NCBI RefSeq assembly: GCF_003953935.1
Contig: NZ_RXLQ01000009.1
Span: 167,361 to 231,360, forward strand
Origin: Massilia atriviolacea
GTDB lineage: Bacteria > Pseudomonadota > Gammaproteobacteria > Burkholderiales > Burkholderiaceae_D
Direction of reading: 5' to 3'
Length of the DNA stretch: 64,000 nt
A program made the position numbers and the translations under genes. Below the pieces are notes generated by a model. That model ran no database searches. It had not been told where the DNA came from and saw only the letters and a list, made by a program, of their open reading frames with translations. Shown here in pieces: positions 1 through 8,661 of the stretch (position 1 is its first letter; each line of letters starts with the position of its first letter).

Positions 1-73
1 CAAAGCGACATTGTAAGCCACCCCGGGCCGAACGGCCTCGCCTTGCGGAATTTGATTGCAGGCGGGCACCGTT

Positions 74-1459
74 TTAACAGCCGCAGCCGTAGCTGAACGT
101 GTCCTTACCAAGCACTTTCCAGGCGCCATTGATGTTGACCAGCACCAGGCGGTACCAGCGATCGTCGGTCGCGGTGATGGTCCGCTCGATATCGCCCGGC
201 CCCTTGCCCTCCCCTTCCCAGACGGCCAGGTCGGCCACGCCGTCGGCGTCGAGGTCGTAGTAAAGATGGCTTCCCTTGATAAAACCGGTGCGGGCGCGGT
301 CCAGGGTCATGCTGGCCTGCTTGCGCACGGCCGGTCCGGGCGGCAGCGCGCGCGTCGTGTAGAAGGCGTACAGGCTGCCCGGCGGATTGGCGTTCTGTTT
401 CTTGCTGGCAGCGGCAAACTTGCCGAAAAAACGCCATGGACCGGCATCGGCCTCGCCAAACGCAAAGCCGGGCGCCCAGCCCTCGCACATGGGGCCGTCG
501 GCGGCGCGCCACAGCGTCTCTGTCTTGCGCAGTACGCTTGGCGCGACGCGCAGCGCGCCGTCGCGGTCCAGCTGAACGCGCTGCACCGGACGCGCCAGGG
601 CGTCGGTGCGGCTGAGCATGTCGTACAAGCCGGGCGAGTCGTCGTTCTGGCTCACGTCCGTCGGCCTGGGCCGCGGCTTGACCCATTGCCGGAAAGCGAT
701 GCCGAAGCGGCCGCTGGCCTCTTCGGCGCTGCTGGTGGGCGGCGCCACCTGGGCTTCGCTGCGGAACAGCGACGGCCCCACCTCGGCAAATGCCAGCGCC
801 GCCACCACGCCCGCCAGGCGGCGCCGGCCGGCGGCTTGGTCGCTCCTGTGCAGCGAACTGTAGAAGATGCCAGTCGCCTCTTCCAGGCCTCCGGCAATCT
901 CCCGCGCTTGCGGATCGGTATCGGCCAGCACGCCCAGGCGGCGGGCTTTGCGCTGGAGGTCGGCCCAGTCGGCAAACGGCGCCGGCCTGGGACCGTCGAT
1001 GCCGCGCGCCAGGTGCGCCTTCATGCGCTCGAGCGCCGCGTCGCGCGGGAAAGGGCCCTGCTGGTGCAATCTGGGATGCAAGTCCTTGAGGTGGTTCGCA
1101 TAGTTCTCCAGGTTGCTCCAGTTCGGTTGCAGGCGGAAAGCCCGCTCCGGATCGGATTCGCCGGCACGCGGCTTGCCGGGCACCGTGCTGACGATCACCG
1201 GTGAACGCGCCAGGTAGCGGCAGGCCGTGAAGCCGGCGGCGCCGTCCACCGTGCGGATTTCGCAGTAGCCGACTGCGTTTTCTTCGCGCACCAGGGTCAC
1301 CCTGGCATTGCGCGCCAGGGTGGCGACGGCGGCGGCGCTGGCATCGGGCGTGGCGCGCACCACGACGTCGTCGCCCTCGACCCAGCGCTGCGCCGGTGCA
1401 TCGGGCGCCGCGTGGACAAGCGGGGCCAGTAATAGGGCTGATACGGCAAGGATGCGCAT
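74..1459 (-). CDS. Exported SH3-domain-like hypothetical protein
   Basis: Unrecognised exported protein of 461 residues. The first ~17 residues (MRILAVSALLLAPLVHA) are a clear signal peptide with an A-x-A type end, so it should be periplasmic. Residues ~25-75 (WVEGDDVVVRATPDA, VTLVREENAVGYCEI) look like a bacterial SH3 domain. The rest resembles no family I know; near the C-terminus there is a stretch with DLDADGVADLAVWEGEG, similar to FG-GAP/EF-hand-like calcium loops, and the protein ends in a Cys-rich YGCGC. A start four codons upstream (1471) is possible, but GGAAG lies ~8 bases before the internal ATG at 1459, which also gives the better signal peptide. It is a single minus-strand gene, divergent from radC. 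Function unknown. Confidence 0.75.
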   Translation of the reverse strand: MRILAVSALLLAPLVHAAPDAPAQRWVEGDDVVVRATPDASAAAVATLARNARVTLVREENAVGYCEIRTVDGAAGFTACRYLARSPVIVSTVPGKPRAGESDPERAFRLQPNWSNLENYANHLKDLHPRLHQQGPFPRDAALERMKAHLARGIDGPRPAPFADWADLQRKARRLGVLADTDPQAREIAGGLEEATGIFYSSLHRSDQAAGRRRLAGVVAALAFAEVGPSLFRSEAQVAPPTSSAEEASGRFGIAFRQWVKPRPRPTDVSQNDDSPGLYDMLSRTDALARPVQRVQLDRDGALRVAPSVLRKTETLWRAADGPMCEGWAPGFAFGEADAGPWRFFGKFAAASKKQNANPPGSLYAFYTTRALPPGPAVRKQASMTLDRARTGFIKGSHLYYDLDADGVADLAVWEGEGKGPGDIERTITATDDRWYRLVLVNINGAWKVLGKDTFSYGCGC

Positions 1460-1637
1460 GCAAGCTTCCATCGTTTAAAGACATGGTGTTGAAAAACACG
1501 GCAAGTTCCCGCAGCCTGTCACGCCGGGATCAGCAAGCCGCGCCGCAGCGCGACCATAATGACTGCGCATGATGGCGTCCATTGGCGTTGGCCTGCGACT
1601 CGTCATGTTGCAAGTTTACCATTCAAGCGGAGGCGCG

Positions 1638-2312
1638 ATGGGCATCAAGGATTGGCCGGAACAGCAGCGTCCGCGCGAGCGGCTCATCAGCGAAGGCGCG
1701 GCGGCCCTGTCCGACCCGGAATTGCTGGCGGTTTTCCTGCGCGTGGGCGTGCGCGGCAAGAGCGCGGTCGAGCTCGGACGCGAGCTCTTGCTGCGCTTCG
1801 GCTCGATCAACGGCCTGTTCGGCGCCAGCCTGGTGCAGTTATCCACGGTACACGGACTCGGCCCCGCCAAGTTCGCGCAATTGCAGGCGGTCATGGAGTT
1901 AGCCCAGCGCGCCATCGGCGAGCGCCTCGCCAGCGGCGCGCTGCTCAATGCCCCGGAAGCGGTGCGCCAGTACCTGCGCATGCAACTGGGCCGCCAGGCG
2001 CACGAATCCTTCCTCGTGTTGTTCCTGGACGTCAAGCATCGCCTGATCGCCTGTGAAGAAATGTTTCGCGGCACCCTGACCCACACCAGCGTGCATCCGC
2101 GCGAGGTGGTGAAAGCGGCGCTGGCGCGCAACGCGGCCAGCATTTTATTGGCGCACAACCACCCGTCGGGCTCGCCCCACCCCAGCGAAGCGGACCTGCT
2201 GCTGACCCGCGCGCTGGTGCAGGCGCTGGCGCTGATCGATGTGCGCGTGCTCGACCATTTCGTGGTCGCGGGCCCCCATGTCCATTCCTTCGCCGAGCAC
2301 GGCCAGATGTAA
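1638..2312 (+). CDS. radC: RadC family JAB/MPN-domain protein
   Basis: A 224-residue RadC (YicR) family protein, the usual length. It starts MGIKDWPEQQRPRERL, the standard RadC N-terminus, preceded by GGAGGC about 7 bases upstream; an ATG further up at 1569 would add 23 unrelated residues. An N-terminal helix-hairpin-helix-like region (GSINGLFGASL..., HGLGPAKFAQLQA) is followed by the JAB metal-binding motif H173-x-H175-x10-D186 (HNHPSGSPHPSEAD). RadC proteins were once linked to DNA repair, but the role is unsettled; the JAB fold suggests a zinc metalloprotease-like or DNA-associated activity. In many proteobacteria radC lies just upstream of rpmB-rpmG, as here. Confidence 0.95.
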   Translation: MGIKDWPEQQRPRERLISEGAAALSDPELLAVFLRVGVRGKSAVELGRELLLRFGSINGLFGASLVQLSTVHGLGPAKFAQLQAVMELAQRAIGERLASGALLNAPEAVRQYLRMQLGRQAHESFLVLFLDVKHRLIACEEMFRGTLTHTSVHPREVVKAALARNAASILLAHNHPSGSPHPSEADLLLTRALVQALALIDVRVLDHFVVAGPHVHSFAEHGQM

Positions 2313-2379
2313 GCTTGTCGGACCCCGCCAAATTGTTAAATTTTTTCGATCATAAGACACAATTGTTTTTCACAAGTCG

Positions 2380-2409
2380 TTGATTTAGCTTCGCTTTTCA
2401 CGCTATACT
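2380..2409 (+). promoter_or_regulatory. Sigma-70-type promoter of rpmB-rpmG
   Basis: TTGATT (2380-2385) and TATACT (2404-2409) are separated by 18 bases, in the AT-rich gap between radC and rpmB. A start about 7 bases downstream would give a leader of roughly 33 bases ending in the AAGGAG ribosome site of rpmB. Identified by eye only. Confidence 0.7.
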
Positions 2410-2448
2410 CTTGTTTTTCCAATTTTGGATATATTCAAGGAGTGCGCT

Positions 2449-2685
2449 ATGGCACGTGTTTGCCAAGTAACTGGCAAGGGCCCGATGGTTGGTAACAACG
2501 TCTCCCACGCTAACAACAAAACGAAGCGTCGTTTTTTGCCTAACCTGCAAAACCGTCGTATTTTTGTGGAATCGGAAAACCGCTGGGTCTCCCTGCGCCT
2601 GTCCAACGCCGGTCTGCGCGTAATCGACAAAGTCGGCATCGATGCCGTGCTGGTCGACATGCGTGCCCGTGGCGAAAAAGTTTAA
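2449..2685 (+). CDS. rpmB: 50S ribosomal protein L28
   Basis: A 78-residue L28, the standard bacterial length, starting [21 protein letters not shown]28 is a late-assembling protein of the large ribosomal subunit. AAGGAG at 2437-2442 lies 6 bases before the ATG; an in-frame ATG at 2425 would add eight residues (MDIFKECA) and lie before the ribosome site, so it is rejected. It is the first gene of a two-gene operon with rpmG, 13 bases downstream, expressed from the promoter at 2380-2409. Confidence 0.98.
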   Translation: MARVCQVTGKGPMVGNNVSHANNKTKRRFLPNLQNRRIFVESENRWVSLRLSNAGLRVIDKVGIDAVLVDMRARGEKV

Positions 2686-2698
2686 TTAGGGAGCTATC

Positions 2699-2866
2699 AT
2701 GGCAAAAACTGGCCGCGACAAAATCAAGCTGGAATCGACCGCAGGTACGGGTCACTTCTACACCACCGATAAAAACAAACGCACGATGCCTGCAAAAATG
2801 GAGATCATGAAGTTCGATCCTAAAGCACGCAAGCACGTGATGTACAAAGAAACCAAGATCAAGTAA
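2699..2866 (+). CDS. rpmG: 50S ribosomal protein L33
   Basis: A 55-residue ORF starting [20 protein letters not shown] and ending YKETKIK, which is ribosomal protein L33. It is the zinc-free, cysteine-lacking type: no CxxC pair is present. GGGAG lies 5 bases before the ATG. The gene follows rpmB directly and is closed by the hairpin terminator at 2892-2924. L33 sits near the E-site of the large subunit. Confidence 0.98.
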   Translation: MAKTGRDKIKLESTAGTGHFYTTDKNKRTMPAKMEIMKFDPKARKHVMYKETKIK

Positions 2867-2891
2867 TCCGCGATCCCGATTTCAGTACCAG

Positions 2892-2924
2892 AAGAGCCGC
2901 CACGCAAGTGCGCGGCTCTTTTGC
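2892..2924 (+). terminator. Rho-independent terminator of rpmB-rpmG
   Basis: AAGAGCCGC (2892-2900) pairs with GCGGCTCTT (2912-2920). The loop contains a further CAC/GTG pair, and the stem runs into a short T tract (CTTTTG). It acts after rpmG on the plus strand. The convergent phosphatase gene ends two bases beyond it; on that strand no T tract follows. Confidence 0.8.
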
Positions 2925-2925
2925 T

Positions 2926-3426
2926 TTATGCGCCCTTGGCGCGCGCGGCGAGGCGCTCGCGCAGGCTGGCCACCAGGCCGTCGGCGGCGTCTTCGATATA
3001 GTCGAGCACCAGTTCGAAACCATCGACGTCGCCCCCGTACGGGTCCGGCACCACGTCCGAGTCCGAGCGGCTCGCGAACTGCATCAGCAGGCCGATCTTG
3101 TGGCGGTATTGCGGCGGACAGGCCGCCGTGAGCATGGCGATATTCTGGTGGTCCATGCCCAGGATATGGTCGAACCGTTCGAAGTCTTCCAAGGTGATCC
3201 GGCGCGCGCGCTGCGCCCTCAGGTCGATGCCCCTGCGCGCCGCGTGCTCGCTCGAACGCGGATCGGGCGCGTGGCCGATGCGGTAATTCGAGGTGGCGGC
3301 CGAAGCGATCAGCAGGAACGGGTCCAGGCCCGCCGCAATGGCGCGGCTGCGGAACACGCCTTCGGCGGTCGGGGAACGGCAGTAGTTGGCCATGCAGACG
3401 AACAGGATGGCGATTTTCTTGGTCAT
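2926..3426 (-). CDS. Low-molecular-weight protein-tyrosine phosphatase
   Basis: A 166-residue cytoplasmic phosphatase of the low-molecular-weight family. The P-loop C-x5-R-S is near the N-terminus (VCMANYCRSPTAEG; Cys11, Arg17) and the general-acid loop is DPYGG near residue 128. These enzymes hydrolyse phosphotyrosine; bacterial members often act on tyrosine kinases of exopolysaccharide export, but no such genes are nearby. The P-loop has M-A-N-Y where many members have L-G-N-I. Monocistronic, convergent with rpmG. Confidence 0.92.
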   Translation of the reverse strand: MTKKIAILFVCMANYCRSPTAEGVFRSRAIAAGLDPFLLIASAATSNYRIGHAPDPRSSEHAARRGIDLRAQRARRITLEDFERFDHILGMDHQNIAMLTAACPPQYRHKIGLLMQFASRSDSDVVPDPYGGDVDGFELVLDYIEDAADGLVASLRERLAARAKGA

Positions 3427-3479
3427 GGGATTCGCTGTTGACGATCGGAGGCCCGCATTGCGCGCTCGGGCGTCAACTG

Positions 3480-3510
3480 AAAAACCGCCATTCCCAGGCG
3501 GGAATGACGG
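3480..3510 (-). terminator. Terminator of the desaturase gene
   Basis: Read on the minus strand, an 11-bp stem (CCGTCATTCCC pairing with GGGAATGGCGG, one G-T pair) with a 4-base loop spans 3510-3485 and runs into TTTTT (3484-3480). It lies 34 bases past the desaturase stop. The CATTCCC/GGGAATG core resembles dispersed palindromes common in proteobacteria. Confidence 0.8.
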
Positions 3511-3543
3511 TCTTCGGGTCGGTGGCAGAGGAAAACGCCGGCG

Positions 3544-4755
3544 TTACGCGTAGCTGCGCAGGCGCAGCGAGAATTCCTGCAGCGATTTGATGCCCGATGC
3601 TTCGGCGCGCGTGCACCAGTCCTGCAACTGCTGCAGCAGCTGGTCGCGGGTAAAGTGCGAACGCTCCCAGATCGCGCCCAGTTCCACGCGCATCTGGTGC
3701 ATGGTTTCCAGCGCCTTGCTGTGCTGGAACAGCTCGATCAATTGCTGCTTCTGCGGATCTTCCAGCTTGCCCGGCTCGCGCTGCAAGAGCTTGCGCGAGG
3801 ATTTCAGGAAGCGCGATTCCAGCTCGGCCTTGTGCTTCAGGTGCTCGAATTCCTCGCGCCAGGCCTGCTTCACCGATTTGGCGTATTTCGCCATCACGTC
3901 GTAGCGGTTGGCGATCACCGATTGCAGGGTGTCCAGGTCGGCCACGGTCTTGCCATGCTCGAAAGCCGGCTTGGGCGCCACTTTCTTCACCTTGGCCAGG
4001 CCCAGCGTTTCCAGCACGCGGATATAGAACCAGCCAATATCGAATTCGTACCATTTCGACGACAGCTTGGCCGAAGTGGCAAAGGTGTGGTGATTGTTAT
4101 GCAGTTCTTCGCCGCCGATCAGGATGCCGAACGGGATGATATTGGTGGCCGCGTCGGAGCAATCGTAATTGCGATAACCCCAATAGTGGCCGATGCCGTT
4201 GATGATGCCGGCGGCGGTAATCGGAATCCATGCCATCTGGATCGCCCAGATGGTCACGCCGATCACGCCGAACAGGGCGAAGTTAATCACCAGCAGCGCG
4301 GCGACGCCCTGCCAGCTGTAACGGGTGTACAGATTGCGCTCGATCCAGTCGGTCGGCGTGCCGTGGCCGTACTTTTCCATCGTTTCCATGTTCTTCGACT
4401 CGGCGCGATACAGCTCGGCGCCTTCGAACAGGACCTTGCGGATGCCGCGCGTGACCGGGCTGTGCGGATCTTCGGCCGTATCGCATTTGGCGTGGTGCTT
4501 GCGGTGGATCGCGGCCCACTCCTTGGTGACCTGGCCGGTGGTCAGCCACAGCCAGAAACGGAAAAAGTGGCTTGGAATCGCATGCAGGTCCAGCGCGCGG
4601 TGGGCCTGGTGACGGTGTAAATAGATGGTGACGCTGGCAATCGTAATATGCGTGACGATCAGCGTGTAAATCACGACTTCCCAGCCGGACAGGCCAATCA
4701 GGCCAGTCGCCGCAAAATCGAGCACAGCATTCAAGGTGGTGCTTAACAAATTCAT
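3544..4755 (-). CDS. Acyl-CoA/acyl-lipid delta-9-type desaturase with C-terminal helical extension
   Basis: A 403-residue integral-membrane fatty acid desaturase. The three histidine clusters of the di-iron centre are HRHQAH (47-52), HRKHH (84-88) and EELHNNHH (~214-221), embedded in hydrophobic segments (~28-45, ~65-75, ~150-190). It should introduce a cis double bond into a saturated acyl chain and so tune membrane fluidity. Residues ~322-403 are an added helical domain (LEDPQKQQLIELFQHS..., WCTRAEASGIKSLQEFS) that resembles the C-terminal part of ISL3-family transposases (see findings). The start at 4755 has GGAGCGGGA just upstream; a start at 4821 would add 22 unlikely residues. Monocistronic, with its own terminator. 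Confidence 0.93.
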   Translation of the reverse strand: MNLLSTTLNAVLDFAATGLIGLSGWEVVIYTLIVTHITIASVTIYLHRHQAHRALDLHAIPSHFFRFWLWLTTGQVTKEWAAIHRKHHAKCDTAEDPHSPVTRGIRKVLFEGAELYRAESKNMETMEKYGHGTPTDWIERNLYTRYSWQGVAALLVINFALFGVIGVTIWAIQMAWIPITAAGIINGIGHYWGYRNYDCSDAATNIIPFGILIGGEELHNNHHTFATSAKLSSKWYEFDIGWFYIRVLETLGLAKVKKVAPKPAFEHGKTVADLDTLQSVIANRYDVMAKYAKSVKQAWREEFEHLKHKAELESRFLKSSRKLLQREPGKLEDPQKQQLIELFQHSKALETMHQMRVELGAIWERSHFTRDQLLQQLQDWCTRAEASGIKSLQEFSLRLRSYA

Positions 4756-4866
4756 TCCCGCTCCAGATTGGTGGTCGTTGCTATCTCGACCATGCCACAT
4801 GGAAACGATCGAGTGAGCCATTTTACGACGATACCGTACCGCATGGTACGATTCCCACCAATCATT

Positions 4867-6183
4867 TCAACTTGGGCGAGAAATTCCTGCCAGCACGGCC
4901 ACCATCTGGGCGTCGAGCAGGCGAGTGTCGCGCGAAGGATACGCCAGCTTGATCTGGCCCGCCTGGACCAGCGCGTAAATCTTTCTGTTTACCTCAGAGA
5001 TCACGCCGCCGCGGCCGTTTTCGGGATCGCGGATCCAGAAGCCCACTTCCAGGTCGTAGCCGTCGAGGCCGAACTTATTGAGCGACACGCCCGGCGCCGG
5101 ATCTTCCAGCACCCGCTCGACCCCGTGCGGTTGCTGTTCCAGCAAGGGCATGATGACGTTGAGGTCGCTGTCGTAGGCGACGCTGATGGTGGTCGAGACC
5201 CGGATCGAGCGGTTCGACAGCGACTGGTTCTGCACCGGCCCGGAAATCAGCATTTCATTCGGCAATACCGTCTCCACCCCATCGAGTCCTTGCAGGATGG
5301 TGTAGCGGGTATTGATATGGGTGACCTTGCCGGTGAATTTATCGACCGAGATCATGTCGCCGATGGCCAGGCTGCGTTCGAGCAGGATCACGAAGCCGGA
5401 CACATAGTTGCTGGCGATCTTCTGCATGCCGAGGCCGAGGCCGACGCCGAGCGCGCCGCCGAACACCGACAGCACGGTCAGGTCGATCCCCACCAGGGTC
5501 AGGCTGCCCAGCACCGCAATGATGATCAGCACCGCGCGGCTCATGCGGCCGATCACGGCGCGCGAGGAGGTGTGGATGCCCTGCACGCCCATCAGGCGTT
5601 CTTCCAGGGAAGCGCCGGCCCACAGCGCCAGCATCAGCAGGATCACGACCGACACGATGGCTTGCAGGATGGCCGCCAGCGACACCCTGTTTTTGCCGAG
5701 CGGCAGCTTGGTGGTCTCGAGGAAATCGAACACATCCGGCCAGAGCCCGGCGATATACATTGCCACGGCCAGCCAGACCAGCATGGCGAAGATTTTTTCG
5801 AAGGTAAGAATGGCGGCGCCGACCGGACCGTGGCGCGCGAACACGCGCCGCATCAGGTAGAACGCCAGGCGGATCACCGCCAGCGAGGCGAACAGCGGCA
5901 GCGCCAGGCGCAGCAGATGAATATTGTAGCGTTCCGCCGTGAACAACACTTTGGCGATGGCAAGGAATCCCACCACCGCCAGCGGACTGAGCACATAGGA
6001 GAAACTTTCCACCCCCATTTGCACCATGCCGCTTCCGGTGCGCCCGCGCAGCCAGGCACGCCGGATGGCGTAACCGAGCCCCCAGCCCAGCACGATACAG
6101 ACAGCGATGGCCCCGGCCTGGTACAGGAAGCTGGGTTGATCGAAATCATCGATCAGGTCGGACAGCACGTTCGATAAAGGCAT
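4867..6183 (-). CDS. MscS-family mechanosensitive ion channel
   Basis: A 438-residue inner-membrane protein with about six hydrophobic segments in the first ~270 residues. The MscS pore helix and its cytosolic continuation appear as GGALGVGLGLGMQKIASNYV followed by SGFVILLERSLAIGDMI (~residues 240-285). The beta domain then has the usual VLPNEMLISGPVQNQS. MscS channels open under membrane tension and release solutes on hypo-osmotic shock. It is the last gene of a minus-strand series with the methyltransferase (13 bases upstream) and purN. Confidence 0.93.
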   Translation of the reverse strand: MPLSNVLSDLIDDFDQPSFLYQAGAIAVCIVLGWGLGYAIRRAWLRGRTGSGMVQMGVESFSYVLSPLAVVGFLAIAKVLFTAERYNIHLLRLALPLFASLAVIRLAFYLMRRVFARHGPVGAAILTFEKIFAMLVWLAVAMYIAGLWPDVFDFLETTKLPLGKNRVSLAAILQAIVSVVILLMLALWAGASLEERLMGVQGIHTSSRAVIGRMSRAVLIIIAVLGSLTLVGIDLTVLSVFGGALGVGLGLGMQKIASNYVSGFVILLERSLAIGDMISVDKFTGKVTHINTRYTILQGLDGVETVLPNEMLISGPVQNQSLSNRSIRVSTTISVAYDSDLNVIMPLLEQQPHGVERVLEDPAPGVSLNKFGLDGYDLEVGFWIRDPENGRGGVISEVNRKIYALVQAGQIKLAYPSRDTRLLDAQMVAVLAGISRPS

Positions 6184-6196
6184 GGGCTAGCGGGTA

Positions 6197-7519
6197 TTAT
6201 TCGTCGGTCTCGGCGCCGGCGTCGCTGTCGTCGGCCGGCTTGTCTTTCGGTGGCTTGGGCGCCATCGGCTTGCGTTCCAGCACGGCGGCGAAAAAGCCGT
6301 CGGTCTGGTGCTTGTGCGGCAACAGCTTGAGATAGTCGCCCATCTCCAGCTCGATCTTTTGCTCAGCCAGCACTTTGCTCATCGGCACCAGGTCGAATTC
6401 CGGATGGGCGGCCAGGAATTGCTCGACGATGAAGTCGTTCTCTTCGTCCAGCAGACTGCAGGTGGCATACACCAGGCGGCCGCCGCCCTTGAGCAGGCGC
6501 GCCGCGCCGTCCAGGATCGAGGCTTGCTTTTCCTGCATTTCGGCGACGGCCTCGACCTTCTGGCGCCATTTCACGTCCGGATTGCGGCGCAGGGTACCCA
6601 GGCCCGAGCACGGGGCGTCGACCAGCACGCGGTCGATCTTGCCGGCCAGGCGCTTGATCTTGGCATCGCGCTCGTGCGCGATCTGCACCGGATGCACGTT
6701 CGACAAGCCGCTGCGCGCCAGGCGCGGCTTGAGCTTGGCGAGGCGCTTTTCGGAAATGTCGAAGGCATACAAGCGGCCGGTGTTGCGCATCAGCGCGCCC
6801 AGCGCCAGGGTCTTGCCGCCGGCGCCGGCGCAGAAGTCGACTACCATGTCGCCGCGCTTGGCGCCGACGATCTGGCTCAGCACCTGGCTGCCCTCGTCCT
6901 GCACCTCGATCGCACCGCTCTTGAACAGCGGCAGGTTTTGCAGCGATGGCTTTTTCAGCACGCGCAGGCCGAGCGGGGCGTACGGCATCGGCAGCGCCTC
7001 GATCGGCGCTTCGGCCAGGCCGGCGACAACCTCGTCGCGCGTGGCCTTGATCGAATTGACGCGCAGGTCGAGCGGGGCCGGCTGGTTCAGGGCATTGGCC
7101 AGGGCCAGGGTCTCGGCTTCGCCGTACTGGGCCACGAATTTGTCGAACAGCCACTTCGGCAGGTTCGACCGCATTTGCGGCGGCATCAGGTTGCGGTCGA
7201 TTTCCTTGATGCGGTTCAGGAATTCGGTTTCTTCTTCGGTCAGGCCGCCCAGCGAATCGACGCCCACCGCTTCGGCCAGGCCGAGGATGGTCAGGCGGCG
7301 CATGGTCGGGCTGGCGCCCGCTTCGGCGAAGTCGGTGAAAAAGGTTTTATTGCGCAGGATGGCGTAAATGCCTTCCGCCACGGCGCCGCGCTCGCGCGCG
7401 CCCAGGCGGGGGTGGTCTTTGAAGTAGCGCGACAGGGTGGTGTCGGCGGGCGCCGAAAAACGCAAGATCTCGCGCAATACTTCTTCGGTATTGGCGAGAA
7501 TCGCTGGTGGCAATCTCAT
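6197..7519 (-). CDS. RsmB-type 16S rRNA m5C methyltransferase
   Basis: A 440-residue RsmB/NOP-family RNA (cytosine-5) methyltransferase. Residues ~1-160 form the NusB-like/N1 region. The SAM-binding fold follows with VDFCAGAGGKTLALGA, then the two catalytic-cysteine motifs DAPCSGLGTLRRNPDVKW (~residue 303) and VYATCSLL (~351). The C-terminal tail (KPPKDKPADDSDAGAETDE) is charged and probably disordered. RsmB methylates C967 of 16S rRNA; other family members target other sites, so the substrate is inferred. The gene lies 12 bases downstream of purN and 13 bases upstream of the MscS gene. Confidence 0.88.
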   Translation of the reverse strand: MRLPPAILANTEEVLREILRFSAPADTTLSRYFKDHPRLGARERGAVAEGIYAILRNKTFFTDFAEAGASPTMRRLTILGLAEAVGVDSLGGLTEEETEFLNRIKEIDRNLMPPQMRSNLPKWLFDKFVAQYGEAETLALANALNQPAPLDLRVNSIKATRDEVVAGLAEAPIEALPMPYAPLGLRVLKKPSLQNLPLFKSGAIEVQDEGSQVLSQIVGAKRGDMVVDFCAGAGGKTLALGALMRNTGRLYAFDISEKRLAKLKPRLARSGLSNVHPVQIAHERDAKIKRLAGKIDRVLVDAPCSGLGTLRRNPDVKWRQKVEAVAEMQEKQASILDGAARLLKGGGRLVYATCSLLDEENDFIVEQFLAAHPEFDLVPMSKVLAEQKIELEMGDYLKLLPHKHQTDGFFAAVLERKPMAPKPPKDKPADDSDAGAETDE

Positions 7520-7531
7520 GGTATTCCTTGG

Positions 7532-8149
7532 TTAATTATTGGTTTTATCGGCGATGCGGACGGCGCCGTGATCGATGCTGAGCCGGTCCTCGACGAACAG
7601 GCGGATCGCGCGCGGGTACAGCGTGTGTTCCTGCACCAGCACGCGCGCGGCCAGTGTGTCCTCGGTATCGCCCGGCAGCACGTCGACTTCCGCCTTGAGC
7701 ACGGCCGGGCCGTGATCGAGTTCGGCGGTGACGAAGTGCACCGTGGCGCCGTGCCTGGCCACGCCGGCGTCGAGCGCCTGCTGGTGGGTGTGCAGGCCGG
7801 GAAACAGCGGCAGCAGCGAGGGATGAATATTGAGCATGCGCGCCTCGTAATGGGCGACGAAGCCTGGCGTGAGAATGCGCATGAAGCCGGCCAGCACCAC
7901 CAGGTCGGGTGCAAAGCGGTCGATGGTTTCCTGCAAGGCAGCATCGAAAGCCTCGCGCGTGGCGAATTCCTTGTTGGCGACCACGGCGGTCGGAATGCCG
8001 TGTTTCTGGGCAAATTCAAGGCCCTTGGCATCGGCCTTGTTGCTGATGACGGCCGCGATACGCGCCGGCCACTGCTCTTCCCGAGCAGCATGGACGACGG
8101 CTTCCATGTTGCTGCCGCGCCCGGAAATGAGGATCACAATGTTTTTCAT
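7532..8149 (-). CDS. purN: Phosphoribosylglycinamide formyltransferase (GART)
   Basis: A 205-residue PurN, the usual length. It transfers the formyl group of 10-formyl-THF to GAR, step three of de novo purine synthesis. Visible motifs are ISGRGSNM (phosphate binding, residues ~8-15), VLAGFMRIL, the catalytic-site NIHPSLLP with the downstream His, and HFVTAELDHGP with the conserved Asp. The start at 8149 (MKNIVILIS) matches family N-termini. An ATG three codons upstream (8158) has a weak AGGG before it and is an alternative. First gene of the purN-methyltransferase-mscS series. Confidence 0.95.
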   Translation of the reverse strand: MKNIVILISGRGSNMEAVVHAAREEQWPARIAAVISNKADAKGLEFAQKHGIPTAVVANKEFATREAFDAALQETIDRFAPDLVVLAGFMRILTPGFVAHYEARMLNIHPSLLPLFPGLHTHQQALDAGVARHGATVHFVTAELDHGPAVLKAEVDVLPGDTEDTLAARVLVQEHTLYPRAIRLFVEDRLSIDHGAVRIADKTNN

Positions 8150-8262
8150 AGCGCGCATTGTACCCTGAGCGGCTGGCCGGACCAATAAACCGGGATGCAA
8201 TTGTTGCAGCGCAGCACGGATGCGCCGTGCCAGGGCCGGCGGCGGCGCGCGCCGCCGGCGCC

Positions 8263-8661
8263 TTATTCGAAGGAGTAGAACACGCGGAACGGCACTTTTT
8301 TCTCGGCCCAGTAGTCGGCGCCGTCGCGGAACACGTCGAGCAGGGTTTCGCGCGCTTCCTTGTCGAATTTCTGCGTGTTGGGCAATTGTTCGAGAACCAC
8401 GATGAAGCCCGGCTGGGCGCCGGCCTTGCTGATGGTGTCGGTCAGGCATTCGCGCAGGGCGTCGAAATTCTTGCCGCAAGGCTTGGGAAAGTAAAAATTC
8501 TCGGCGATGCGTCCGCACACCTGCTGTTTGGTCAGCGTATCGGCGCAATGCGCGTACAGGAAATGCTGCCCGAGCCGGACTGCTTCTTCTTGCAGTTCCA
8601 CTACACGGAAGGCTCGGATGGACTGCACAAGATTGGGCGGCACTGTAATCAACAAACTCAT
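8263..8661 (-). CDS. Barstar-family protein
   Basis: A 132-residue protein. Its centre and C-terminus (FPKPCGKNFDALRECLTD, then FIVVLEQL, and the helix with FDKEARETLLDVFRDGADYW) match the barstar family, small inhibitors of barnase-type RNases. GAGGG lies 5 bases before the ATG. No barnase/RNase gene is adjacent: the neighbours are purN and a glycine-zipper gene. So it may be an orphan immunity protein or have another protein-binding role. About 40 residues at the N-terminus (HFLYAHCADTLTKQQVC) precede the core. Confidence 0.85.
   Translation of the reverse strand: MSLLITVPPNLVQSIRAFRVVELQEEAVRLGQHFLYAHCADTLTKQQVCGRIAENFYFPKPCGKNFDALRECLTDTISKAGAQPGFIVVLEQLPNTQKFDKEARETLLDVFRDGADYWAEKKVPFRVFYSFE

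Noticed and set aside
56-1204. 382-codon open frame on the plus strand
   Set aside because: Antisense shadow of the exported SH3-like gene; composition is typical of overlapping frames in high-G+C DNA.
2339-2448. Riboswitch or ribosomal-protein leader upstream of rpmB
   Set aside because: Only a promoter and ribosome site are visible; no stable conserved structure could be recognised by eye.
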